Source: Macrostomum hystrix
Lineage: Eukaryota > Platyhelminthes > Macrostomidae
Reading direction: 5' to 3'
DNA: 64,000 nucleotides
NCBI GenBank assembly: GCA_950097015.1
Contig: CATNEN010000025.1
Coordinates: 7,420,001-7,484,000, forward strand
Part shown: positions 12,157 through 24,626 of the stretch, piece after piece
How positions within the stretch are numbered: position 1 is the first letter of the stretch
Layout of the letters: every line of letters starts with the position of its first letter
Made by a program: the position numbers and the translations under genes
The notes under the pieces: generated by a model
Told to the model about the DNA's origin: nothing
Seen by the model: the letters and a program-made list of their open reading frames with translations, nothing else
The model's database searches: none

Positions 12157-15100
12157 CTAGTCCCAACAATCACCCGACTGAGCAGAGTCAGGTACGTGCC
12201 GGAACGCGTTATCAGCGAAGTCGCCTTCGTCAGGCTGTTCGCGGTAACGGTCCCTGGTAACACCGCGCCTCATGTCACGACTGGCGCCGCCGAATCTTCC
12301 ACCTCCACCCATGCCAACGCCGCCGCCGCCGCCGTCGCCGCACTGGTCGGCGTACACATCCAGCCAGTCCGGAACGGGCTGCCCGTTATCCTGAAGCGTC
12401 AGGCGAAGCTGCAGGGCCAGAGCCGAGTCGCGGCCGTGATCGTAGAACGAGATGGACTTGCCGGTGTTGCCACAGCGGCCGGTGCGGCCAATCCGATGCA
12501 CGTACATTTCGAAATCATTCGGCAGATCCATGTTGATCACCAGCTCGATGCCATTGATGTCGACGCCGCGAGCTGACACATTCGTGGCAACCAGGATTGG
12601 ATTCTTTCCCCTCTGGAACTCGCGGAGGGCAATCTCGCGCTCGCGCTGCTCTCGGTCGCCGTGAATCGTCGTGCACGGCAGCTTCTTCTTTTGCGACAGA
12701 GCAAGGCCGACGAAATCCGCTTGGCGCTTTGTCTCGACAAAGATAAGGATTCTGTCCTTCTGTCGGTTGGGATCAGAATGCCACTCGTCAATCACCGACT
12801 CCAGCTCGGCCTGCTTATCGTTCTGCTGCACCTCGCGAATCTCTTGTGTCACATCCGGGTTGGCTGCTCCCACCTTGCCGACAGTCAGATACAGGTAGTT
12901 CTGCAGATACTGACCAGCCAGAGCTTGGATCTGGCCAGCGAAGGTGGCGGAGAACATCAGAATCTGACGCTCAGACGGCATCTGTTCCAGGGTCCACGTG
13001 ACAGAGTCAAGGAAGCCCCTGTCCAGCATCTGGTCGGCCTCGTCTAGAACCAGGAAGCGGGTCTTCTTCAGGCTGACGATGTTTCTATCGGCAAAGTCCT
13101 TCAGTCGGCCAGGCGTGGCCACCAAGATGTGGCAGCCGTTAGCTAGCTCTGCACGTAGGAACTCGGTTTTTGGTCCTCCATAAATTCTTTGAATCTTCAT
13201 ATTTGTGTTTGCTAGAAAGCCCCTGAAGAAAATGTAATAGAGGAATTTAAATGTAGTTGAGTAAAATTTGTAATTTTTAAAACCTAAAAAACTGGTACAA
13301 AATTGCTTCGGGAATCTATTCATGGGAAAAAGAAGTAAGACGCAAATCTTAGAGTCGCAATGCACAGGCAGAAAATGTTATAAAATCATTAAAAAATTAC
13401 TCACAGGCCGAACTCGTAAGTCTGGTTGCACAATTCCCGAGTAGGTGCCAAGATGAGAACAATAGGAAATGTTGTGTACAACTCAACCGTGTTGAGGTCA
13501 TCCATCTCAGCAAGCAGTTTTGCTAGCGGCAAAAGAAATGCGGCAGTTTTTCCAGAACCCGTTTGCGCGCAGGCCATTAGGTCGCGGCGCCGTAGCACAA
13601 TAGGAATAGCATACTTTTGTACAGGGGTTAGTTTGCGGTAGTTAAACTTTTTGTAAATATTTTCTAGCATGATAGGCGGCAGGCCGATGTCATTGAAAGA
13701 CTGCAGTATACCAGGTCTGTCAGTTCCCGATACTTCAACATCGATTTTTTCATAGTTATCAAAGTTAATGCCTGCGTGGACAGTTCGATGATAAATTTCG
13801 TCGAGCTCGACTTTCTCCGGAATGTGAGCGGCGGAGGGAACACCGCTATTTGCGGATTGGGAATTCGGACATTCTGAAGCGAAATGGTCATGTTCACCGC
13901 ACTTAAAACAAGCGCGAGCATCCGCGTTCGGGCACTCGCGAGCAAAATGTCCCGGCTGTTGACATTTGTAGCAAACATCGTCACCACCGCCTCCTTCTGC
14001 TGAATTTCGACTTCTAAATCCACCGCGGCCTCCTCTGAAGTCATCACGCGGTGCATCATTGCTGTAATCTTCTCTACTCCAGTTTCCACCAGAAACTCCG
14101 CCGCTAGCCTCATCAAGCTCGCGCCTAAATCCACCACGACCGCGACTGCCTCCAAAGCCACTACGGGGCCTGTCCGCAGCGGAATCATTAAAGTCACCTC
14201 TAAGATGACTGCTAAATACATCTCTACCACCACGGTCTTCGCTAAAGCCGCCGCGGCCACGTCTAAAACCATCACTTCGTCTTTCACTTCTACTATCGAC
14301 TTTATCACTTACTCTAAAGCCGGTTCCACCACTAAGATTCTGGTGGCTTTCAAAGCCACCGCTATTTCTATCACCACCAAAGCCACCGCGATCTGTGGCA
14401 CCACCAAAGCCACCGCGATCTGTGGCACCACCAAAGCCACCGCGATCTGTGGCACCACCAAAGCCACCGCGATCTGTGGCACCACCAAAGCCACCGCGAT
14501 CTGTGGCACCACCAAAGCCACCGCGATCTGTGGCACCACCAAAGCCACCGCGATCTGTGGCACCACCAAAGCCACCGCGATCTCTGGCACCACCAAAGCC
14601 ACCTCGATCTCTGGCACCACCAAAGCCACCTCGATCTGTGGCACCACCAAAGCCACCTCGATCTGTGGCACCACCAAAGCCACAGCGATCTGTGGCACCA
14701 CCAAAGCCACCGCGATCTGTGGCACCACCAAAACCACCGCGATCTCTGCCGCCATTAAAGCCACCGCGCCCTCGACTGCCGGCAGCGCGGGGTCTCTCAT
14801 CGGCTTCAGTACTAAAATCGCGACTGCTATTATATCTAAATTCAACGGTGTTGTCTCTGCTGTCACTAAATTCGCTGCGCCCACGGCCACGACTGCCACC
14901 GAAATCACGCTGGTGGCGTTCATTGCTGACTTCATTAGAGCTGCCCCGAGCAAATGATGAGTTTTCTTCATCCTGGTGACTTCTTAAGCCGCGGTAAGTA
15001 CGACTGCCTTCAAAACTACCACTGGTTCTTACAGCTGTTCTGTCATTTTCGCTACCTTGCTGATTACCGAAGACGCCGCGACTGCTCCTACTACTGCCGA

Positions 15101-15533
15101 AGCCGCCACGACTGTCTCTGAAGCCTCCTCTTTGATGCGCAGCGAAGCTGGAATCTTCACTTTGATCGGAACTGCCGCCTCTTTGTGAAACTGAGACGCC
15201 AAATCCGCTTCGATTTCCTCTGCTGCCTTGCCTTCCAACAAACCAAGTTCTTTCTGTGCTATTTGTATTCTGACATCCAAAGCCACTACTGCGAGAAAAG
15301 TTTCTATTCTCGTTCTCACTAGTTTGAGAAGTAAACTCCCTTTCGGAATTTCCCGAACAGGCACCAGTTTGACTAAACGTTGCCGAACTAGAGAATCTAG
15401 CATCATCAGGAATGGGAGAATCACTCCAATTGGTACTGCCGCTTTGCTGAGGTGCATCGAAATCCGGCTGAGCTGACCATTCGTCGTAAAAGTCACTGGA
15501 CGCTGGTTGGATTGGTCGACCGCGACCAGCCAT
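12157..15533 (-). CDS. vasa: Vasa-like DEAD-box RNA helicase, paralogue 3 (1064 aa, 2 exons)
   Basis: Exon 1 is 15533-13405 and exon 2 is 13222-12157. The 182-bp intron runs from GTGAGT to TTCAG and splits a Leu codon. The start is the ATG at 15533 (MAGRGRP, then DEW). The N-terminal region is Ser/Arg/Gly-rich and most diverged, with about fourteen 9-residue DRGGFGGAT repeats and only two CCHC knuckles ([30 protein letters not shown]). Core motifs: AQTGSGKT at 656-663, APTREL, DEAD at 770-773, [13 protein letters not shown]. The first ~40 residues of exon 2 (ANTNMKIQRIYGG) are divergent, but the following ~315 codons are almost identical to paralogue 2. The C-terminal tail has then been replaced: it ends SGDCWD and lacks the Glu-rich stretch, keeping only a Trp-Asp end. 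Confidence 0.93.
14386..14755 (-). repeat. 27-bp coding tandem repeat in Vasa paralogue 3
   Basis: About fourteen copies of a 9-codon unit encode DRGGFGGAT (variants GAR, and one copy with Cys in place of Gly). The plus-strand pattern is ccaccaaagccaccgcgatc plus tgtggca. Units are almost identical, so the array is young and probably length-variable. Confidence 0.9.
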
Positions 15534-15649
15534 TTAAACCGGCTGCAATCAGAAAATGGCGACGTTTATTTTTAATAAAACTGTCTTATCGTTTTAATTT
15601 ATTTTTACTTTTTTGATACAAAAATTGTTAAGAATAATTATAATTGATT

Positions 15650-15915
15650 ACACCTGCCCCATTTGGGCCAGCTGTTCAGCCGACAGCACAGCCGCAGCTA
15701 TTGCATGGCGCATCTGAAGGCTGCGTACGGCTGTTTAGTCCATGGACTGGGGGGACGCCACACCCACCCTCAATTACCCCGGCTAATGCTGGTACCAATT
15801 TAACAATGGAGAGTTAAGCGTCTTGTTGAAGGTCACAAATTGTTCCAGTGGAGTCGGTAATCGAACCCCCGACCTTCGAGTCGTGAGTCCGATGCGGCTA
15901 CAACATCTACCAATA
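15650..15915 (-). mobile_element. relic of a tRNA-derived SINE
   Basis: Read on the minus strand, 15915-15851 resembles the 3' half of a tRNA. There is a decayed anticodon arm around CTCACGA (anticodon position CAC, Val-like), then a B-box-like ggttcgattac close to the GGTTCGANTCC consensus. Downstream comes gaccttcaacaagacgctta followed by actctccattg, a body motif resembling those common in tRNA-headed SINEs. The acceptor stem and A box are poor, so this is not a working tRNA gene. No second copy in this window confirms a family. Confidence 0.4.
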
Positions 15916-16714
15916 AGTAAAAAGAAAAGGCAAGAAATATTTTTGCTGAAGGTTCGACAGAAATATAGTTAAAGCGTTATATTTGCCCACAAAAATAGCC
16001 GTGTCGGTTGTATTCCGCACGTGTATAAGAAATTGCTGACCCATAGGGCACGAAAACGCAAAGCAAACAAGATAAAGCAAAATCGATACACAAACTAAAT
16101 AATAACCGAGTTTTGCATTTTATAGATAATTAGTTAGGGGGATAAAAATAGCGCCTGTTTGGGCGAGGATACAAAGATTGTGTAAATGAGAAAAACGAGC
16201 ACAACAGAGATGTGAGCCACATTGCTTGGCTTATATTTCATTTTAATATTAGTGTCCATTTTAATATTTGCTTAAAAGCCAATTCAACTGTAAATAACGA
16301 GCAGAAAAATTACGGACAATTGACGAATAGAGTTTCAGGACCGAAATTTAGGACAAATTATTTTCTTAAAAAGCACAAGTGAATCTTCAGTTAGATTTAC
16401 GCAGAGACATTTTTATTAGACATTGATAAAATAAAACAGGTCAGTACAGGTCTTTTAGCATATTTAGTGAGTTATTATTTCGTTAGCAATGCCGTCGGAG
16501 CCCCGAAAACGTGCGATGTTTTGACTAGGTCTGAATATAATAAACTAGTGCACTATAAAATCTACCTAATAAGTTAATATTTCAATATTGCTTGGATTAC
16601 ACACAACTGCAAATTTATCCTGAAACTTGCTTAAAAAACTTCAAAGCAATTAAGTAATTTTTAGATCGAATCGGGGCTAACCGGGGAACAAACAAAAAAT
16701 TCAAATGCAAGGCC
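15916..16714. other. non-coding interval upstream of Vasa 3 and downstream of Ran
   Basis: AT-rich, with no exon or repeat I can support. Confidence 0.6.
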
Positions 16715-16720
16715 TTTATT
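16715..16720 (-). promoter_or_regulatory. polyadenylation signal AATAAA for Ran
   Basis: TTTATT on the plus strand gives AATAAA on the minus strand, about 70 bases past the Ran stop codon. That is a normal distance for a compact 3' UTR. Confidence 0.5.
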
Positions 16721-16787
16721 TCTAGACTTTAATTAATTTATATTATTTCTTAAGCCCAATAGAAGAATAAACTACAGTTTCGCGGCA

Positions 16788-17648
<861 letters not shown>

Positions 17649-19125
17649 ATTTATGATTGGTCAGTTACTGAAAGTAAAAAATAGATTGTAGTACTAAATC
17701 TTGTGCTAACAGTTCATTAAATACAAATACAAAACGATTTTGCTTTGCACGAACTATATCATGGCTACTGTTGTACTGGCAACTGTTAACTCAATAAGCA
17801 AACGAATTTGTCCTAGGCTGGGGAACCTAATGGTCCAGTTATTTTATAAACAACATAACAGTTGCTAAGTTGTTGCTTAATGTAATATATCAATATCTAA
17901 TTATAACAAATTTTGCAGATAAATGGAAAAAGGTTATGTACAAAAAATTAAGTAATAAACATTGACATCATTGTGCTCTGTTATGACCTTTTCCCGTATG
18001 TTGGTTGTGTAATTAATAAGAATCATGTAAGGTTGCCAACTTTTGTCTTGGTGCTTTACAATAAATCAAAATCTACTTGCATGCCATTTTCTCCCCAATT
18101 GGTTTTGTATCCAATGATTGCTGCATACCATTTTTGTACCTTTTTCATAATTTGTCCTTAGCTACGTCACCTTAGTGCATGTCTCTTCTCTTGCTAAAAA
18201 TCAGCACTTTCCTTGTCATTTCACTTACTGCATATATAATTTTTTCTTCTGAGTACAAAAAGTACCAGAATCTGGCATATGCAAGATTTTAAACCAACCA
18301 GTATTATAGATAAATAAATAAAAATGAACGATAGGGGAATGCATTGGTTTGCATGATACATGCACCTATACATTATGACTTTTGAATGTTGCCATGTGCC
18401 ATTTTTTTGTTGCACACAATTTAATTGTGATGTTTTTAATATTTTTTACATGAAAGGATTGATTGCTGACTTTAGTTTTTGTTTCTATATTTTGTTCTGT
18501 TGTTCATGCTTATTACCATGTTTTGCTTTGTCATGTCATGTTTTTGCCACCAATCTTGACAATCTTGACAAAGCATGGTTTACAATTTAAATTTTGCTGC
18601 TATCTGCCTTTCAATCAAAGTTGACCATTTACTAAGTAAATTTGTTTCTTTCACAGAGAGGCAAGCCAATCTTTTAAATTTAATTTTGAGTACCTTTGCC
18701 AAACCTACCTTGACCTATTGGATACAGTTGCATTTTTGAACATATTAGACTCAATAGCAATTGACTCGTACACTGTCCCATTTTCAATACATAGCGCCAG
18801 TTAGAATGTGAATGGCCTTTTCTCTACTATGTTTTTGAACTGATTGCCAAAGAAAATCCCCTACAAATAAAACATACTAAAAAGATAGGCAGAAAATGTT
18901 AATAGCATAACCTATTTAACTGAAGGTAGTTTCACTTTAGGACAAAGGATATTCACTTAATATATTCTATAAACTTGGCCTTTTAGGATCCAAAAGTTAA
19001 AAATTTTAGAACTAAAATGGTTTTACTCTAAAACTATAATTGTCCACATGTTTATAAGTTTTAATACTGATTTGCAAATATTAATTTGCAAGAGTTATAA
19101 ATCTGAGACATATAAAGACACAAAA
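17649..19125. other. non-coding AT-rich interval upstream of Ran
   Basis: No supported exon. The Ran promoter should lie in the first few hundred bases, but I see no decisive motif. Confidence 0.6.
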
Positions 19126-20330
19126 AGCACATACAAATTCAAATATAGAGAAAAGGCAGTGCTTATCAGCATAGTCCCATACAAATAAAGCTGACTCAGT
19201 CTTATCCACAATTATCTTTGCCACTAATGCACACCTTATCTATACAACAGCTTGCTAGAATAGACTATGGCATTGAACATGCTAACAAATGCAAATGTCT
19301 ACCTCTTCTATACATGTATTAGTGGTGATTTTTCTGTTTACTACACGCTTTTTTATTTTTAAAGGAAGTGCTTATTCTCATGGTCCCGTGCCAATAATTT
19401 AAATTTTATCCACACAGATCTGTGCTGATAATTTTCTGCTTATCTACATGGCAGCTTGTATCAGTAGGTCTACTTTCAAGTCCCTACCTATTCTTCTCTG
19501 AGCATAAGGCTTTTGCTTCAGAGTAGTGTATAGTGTACACTATCAATGCATAGTGTCAAATAATAACAATGATGTGTGATAATATGTGTGACGAGTTTGG
19601 TGCTGACTAGAATTCTGCTGGTTGACTTTTATAATTTCTTTGATAGACTTCTTACTTTTTAAGTCAATACAATTCAAATGAAAACACATAACGATGACAA
19701 AAGATGTAGTAAGTTGTTATTACAATAATTAAAATGGATGACATTAATGTTGGTTAATGAATGTGTAGGTTGAAATGTAGAACACATTTGTAACACACTG
19801 GCAACTTTGTTGATCTATTGGCTCGAGGGTACAACAAAACATTCAAACCCGAAAGAGCCTTGTTTAAAAAAAAACAGAACCGTGTGGATAAAATTGAAAT
19901 TAACGGCACAGCATATTTATATAAAGAGTTTTAGACCTATTCATACAAGCTGCCATGTGGATAAGCAGAAAATTATTGGCATGGATCCATGTGGATAAAA
20001 TGAAATTATCAGCACGGGACCGTGGGAATAAGCTCTGCCATTTTTAAAACCTTTGAAACTTGTACAACTAGCACATAAAAATTCAATAATATCAATTATT
20101 AACTTTTAAAGGCTTGAACAAATGAGGCAAAAAAAGTCACCGAATTCTATTTGTTTTGAAAAAGTATGCATGGCTGGGATATTAACATGCACATAATGTG
20201 GTGGCCTATTTCAACAAGCTGCTGTGTAGATAAGGTGGGCCTTATTGGCATGGATCCATGTGGAAAAAGTTTGCACTCTTTGCATGGGACAGTGCTGTTA
20301 AGCACTGCTACGAGAAAAATACATAAAAAT
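19126..20330. mobile_element. two nested pairs of inverted repeats (DNA-element-like cluster)
   Basis: An inner pair at about 19358-19480 and, in reverse complement, 19928-20048 shares blocks such as gcttattc..catggtcccgtg, ataattttctgcttat and acatggcagcttgta. An outer, more diverged pair is at about 19126-19270 and 20190-20330. Within each arm a module of about 30 bases (tttatccacatgg followed by atccatg) is itself palindromic and repeated. No transposase frame is visible. This is best read as degenerate ends of inverted-repeat DNA elements, one inside another. Confidence 0.5.
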
Positions 20331-22392
20331 CAATGCATACAGATGGAATCAACATCGTCGGTGTCGGGGGAGAGGGAAGACATGTTTTTAGAGGCTGTTG
20401 GGGAATCATTAGAGGCAGTAGAACCATAGAAATTATTAAATTGCACGTTTTAGATAGCTATTCCAGCAGATAAATATAATAGCTAGCATGATAAATAGCA
20501 CATAGTTTAGATTAAAATTACTTGTTTGATTAATTAAAATACTAAGTATAGGGCCTACCCTGTGGGCAAGCTATCCCAGTACAAACAAAAAAGTTATAAA
20601 AATAACACGAAAAATGTAGATCCGAACAGAGTGGTAGCTTTAATTAAATATTACTTGAAGAAGGGTGCAACCATTGAGAGTAAAAAGTCCTTACCATAAA
20701 ATAGTGGTATCGACCTAACAGAGTAAGAAACTCACCAATTCTGTTCTTATACATTTTAAATATGACTATCAATCAACTAATTTTAAATGCGTTTGTGCAA
20801 AAGTGTCAAGTTTTTTATTTTTAAAAGCTTTAACAAAGGAAACGGATAGCTTAGGTAGGTAGATCCTAAAATGTTTTTTATAGCGTTCAAGGTATTTGCT
20901 TCTTTATTTTTATTTGTAAATTTTAGGTAAGGTAAGAGTACTTTTTCATGATACATTATTTTTAAACATTCGCGCCTTTAACCAGATATTTGAATTTAAC
21001 AGTCAACAGATATCAAATACACTAAAATTATTCATGAATCATGTAATGCGCATTAATTTTGTGCATAAGACCAACTATTAGCGCTTTAATCTAGATGCGA
21101 AGTGTCGGAAATTTTCGTTGAATGGTTTTAGTAACAGCGGCTGGAATTTTGAAGCGCAAATTATGAACCTAACAATTTTGAGACGATTTTGATCGTCACA
21201 AAATATTTAAGATTGTGCTTTTATCCAGCTGCTTCGACCAAGGCAAGGCAAATACCACTGAATATCAAGGACCAAGGACCTGTATCAAGGAGTTTTAATA
21301 CTGCACTGGTCCATGGTCAGTATTTCCTTAAACAACTGTATTGACTTCATATGTGTTAACAGCTGATTTAGCTTTCACTTGCGATTATTTTTTTAATTGG
21401 CAGAAAAAATAAAATGATGTTGACGGTCGTGTGCTAATATAATTAGTAGAGTTTTTAGTTTTTACTCTATCGTATTACAGAGTTAATCGAACATACGTTT
21501 TCTATGCAAGCAAAAGCATGCAAGTTCAGGCATATTGACATCATAAACTAATATATAGTGTCTCCCAATGTTAGACTAATGTATTTCTAATGTACTTTTA
21601 GTACAGGAAGCTGAGCTTTACCTGTAATTGCGTCATTAGGCCTGGTGATTTGGAGTTAGTATTATTCGTTCATAAGTGCATATGTTGTTTCGACTGGACA
21701 TTCGACCTTGGGTTGGGCTCCCCAGCTTTGCTGCATCCCTAAGAATCCCCTAAGCAAAAGTCCTAACTCTTGCTGATCGTTCTACTCCCTGAGAATATCT
21801 CGCATAGACTTTCGGCCACGGAACTTTTTGCTGAGTCAAAAATACAACCTCGGAAGCCCCGTTTGTTAGGGTCAGTCGTTGTGCTGTCCCCCAGGAGGTT
21901 CTCACAACCCTGGTCTTTTCCCTTTGCTCCCTGAGATCTTGGCCACTCAGTCACACCCAAAGCTATGCCAAGTACATCAGAGGTGGGGGTAGTTGCGGAG
22001 AGATCAGGCCCGGTTCTCCCATTGCTATCCCTCGGGAGCAGGCACCGCTGGAAGCTGAAGCTGAAAATGGAGCCCTGCCCGCGATTTGAGACAGTTCTGT
22101 GACAAGAAATCAAATAAAAATCACACGTAGGGACACCATCAGACGAATAAGAAGCTTTTCTCGCCTTCCGTCATCCTGCTTCCGAGACAGGAGCAGATGT
22201 TTCATATAACCCGGTTCCAAATGGGGCCTGCAACATGCACGAATACCTCCTCAATTCGAGCTCTCATGCATTTTTCATTTGTGAATTTACGCACCACAGG
22301 CTAATAGAAAAAGTCGCAGCTTGTGCATTCAACAGTACAAAAACCACGGGGGCTATTTCACATACCCCCCATTTATTTTTTTTCTTAATCTC
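20331..22392. other. non-coding interval with a GC-richer island at 21650-22130
   Basis: Mostly AT-rich and featureless. The island 21650-22130 has an open minus-strand frame of about 116 codons (22113-21763) with no recognisable motif; its Gly/Ser/Thr-rich composition and isolation suggest a transposon remnant rather than a gene. Confidence 0.35.
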
Positions 22393-22710
22393 ACAAAATA
22401 TTCAACCAATCGCCATGAAAATCCAGCACATGAGCTAAAAACTTTGGCTCTATCCGATGAAACAACTTACAGAATCACAAAACGTCGGTGCCATCGTCGA
22501 GATATTCAACGATTCTCGTCGGGGTATTCATGGGCAAAAACCACCAATATAGTCATAACTTTTCTGCTCACAAATTTTCATAATGTACTTATGTCGGCTG
22601 TTATTGATTTATTACATTGTATATATTGATTATATTATTCATAATTTTATTTTTGAATCAATATATGAAGGACTTACACGAAAATCGGTCATTTGGTTTG
22701 GGCGCTATCG
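22393..22710 (-). mobile_element. dispersed repeat family, copy A (truncated)
   Basis: Same family as 43780-44130 and 50877-51321, in the opposite orientation. It shares caaccaatcgccatgaa at one end, catcgtcgagatattcaacg inside, and acgaaaatcggtcatttggt at the other end. One of the two internal inverted-repeat arms has been lost. Confidence 0.6.
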
Positions 22711-23018
22711 GGAAGTAGGCAGTAGTAACCAGTGGTTTTTACCTAAGGGGGAAAATTGCGCAGTTTTTTTACTGTTAATGCTTTCGCTTCTGTCGGGAAA
22801 AATATACTATAATTAATGTTCCGTTCCTTTACCGTGCAAGAATCGCACTTCATTCCTGCACTGATTTTCTGCTTGATTTCAATGGCGTTTTTACCATAGA
22901 CAGTTGCATTCCGGCACGCGAAAGAGTCTAACAATTGTCAATGGGCTGATTTATTAATACAACCAGGCTTTGCTCATAGCTGTTTGCTCATGACGGCTAT
23001 TAGCAGTCATGGCTCTAT

Positions 23019-24427
23019 CTACAGCTCGCACTGGAACTCGCAGTACTTCCTGGACTCCCAGCACGGCTGGGCGCAGCGCCAAGCTCTAGCTGAGCAGCTG
23101 CGAGCTCGTCGGCAGGCTTCGTAACCCTCGGCGCAGCAGCTCTGACAGGCGCTGGGGTCATGATTGGCCTGTTGGCTGCAAGCGGTCGTGGACGTCGAGG
23201 CGGCTTCGGATGACGCAGCGACGCCGACGGGAGGGTCGGCTGCCAGCGACTGGCTTAAAGCCAGGAGCAGAGCCAGAGTTAGCGCGAAGTGGGCTCTGAA
23301 TGGCAGGTAAAACTGCTATAATTGGTTACACGCTAGGCTTAGGATGTACCCGAAGCCTGCATGGCTGTCACCTCCATAGATCCATCACTATCTTAGATCC
23401 GTCACCTCCTTAAATCCATCACTATCTGAGATCCGTCACCTAAATCCATCACTATCTTAGATCCGTCACCTAAATCCATCACTATCTTAGATCCGTCACC
23501 TCCTTAAATCCATCACTATCTTAGATCCGTCACCTCCTTAAATCCATCACTATCTTAGATCCGTCACCTCCTTAAATCCATCACTATCTTAGATCCGTCA
23601 CCTCCTTAAATCCATCACTATCTTAGATCCGTCACCTCCTTAAATCCATCACTATCTTAGATCCGTCACCTCCTTAAATCCATCACTATCTGAGATCCGT
23701 CACCTCCTTAAATCCATCACTATCTTAGATCCGTCACCTCCTTAAATCCATCACTATCTTAGATCCGTCACCTCCTTAAATCCATCACTATCTTAGATCC
23801 GTCACCTCCTTAAATCCATCACTATCTTAGATCCGTCACCTCCTTAAATCCATCACTATCTTAGATCCGTCACCTCCTTAAATCCATCACTATCTTAGAT
23901 CCGTCACCTCCTTAAATCCATCACTATCTTAGATCCGTCACCTCCTTAAATCCATCACTATCTTAGATCCGTCACCTCCTTAAATCCATCACTATCTGAG
24001 ATCCGTCACCTCCTTAAATCCATCACTATCTTAGATCCGTCACCTCCTTAAATCCATCACTATCTTAGATCCGTCACCTCCTTAAATCCATCACTATCTT
24101 AGATCCGTCACCTCCTTAAATCCATCACTATCTTAGATCCGTCACCTCCTTAAATCCATCACTATCTGAGATCCGTCACCTCCTTAAATCCATCACTATC
24201 TTAGATCCGTCACCTCCTTAAATCCATCACTATCTTAGATCCGTCACCTCCTTAAATCCATCACTATCTTAGATCCGTCCCACCAAGATATGAAAATACC
24301 TTCCCCTAACAGTAAAAGCTTTTCATCTTCAGGCGTTTAATTCCTTCGCTAGTTAAGGCTTTCCTAAAAAAATCAAAATGTATATTTCTTACGCAAGACG
24401 ACCAGATTCTGTAATGAGAAACGCCAT
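23019..24427 (-). CDS. secreted cysteine-rich small protein (103 aa, 2 exons)
   Basis: Reconstructed gene. Exon 1 is 24427-24393 (ATG to a strong GTAAGA donor) and exon 2 is 23295-23019 (acceptor ATTCAG, stop TAG). Phases match, splitting an Ala codon. The join gives a hydrophobic signal peptide (core FALTLALLLALSQSLAA, residues about 14-31), a Ser/Thr/Ala-rich spacer, then a 50-residue module with ten cysteines in the pattern C-x10-C-x2-CC-x6-C-x5-C-x6-C-x3-C-x6-C-x3-C, with Arg and Trp between. Five disulphides are likely. I do not recognise the family, and the role (matrix, defence, adhesion or other) cannot be read from sequence. The exon 2 frame is open without an internal ATG, so a first exon is needed. 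The intron is about 1.1 kb and mostly a 34-bp satellite. Its neighbour on the same strand also encodes a secreted protein. Confidence 0.7.
23365..24281. repeat. 34-bp tandem repeat in the intron of the cysteine-rich gene
   Basis: About 27 copies of a unit made of ccttaaatccatcactatct followed by tagatccgtcacct. At the left end are shortened copies lacking cctcctta. A cttag/ctgag polymorphism recurs at regular intervals. The array lies wholly between the predicted donor (24392) and acceptor (23296). Confidence 0.95.
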
Positions 24428-24626
24428 GCTGTTGTAAAAAATGTGCTATTTATTTAAGTGTCTGCAAAAGCAATGTGTGCAAGGAGTGCTCAAACACTAA
24501 ATGCATAAATGCAAGTGCTGCTGGTCCATCGGCTATTGGCTGGATCGCTTTGCCAAACCATGCACTGGGAAATCAACCTAGCATTGGGTCTTAAAAATAA
24601 ATCATTCGTTTAGAGACCACGGAACT

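Noticed and set aside
15851-15915. Functional tRNA-Val gene
   Set aside because: Only the B box and a weak anticodon arm fit; acceptor stem and D arm do not pair, and a SINE-like body follows.
21763-22113. 116-codon minus-strand frame as a gene
   Set aside because: No motif, no neighbouring exon and no homology signal I recognise; kept only as a note on a GC-richer island.
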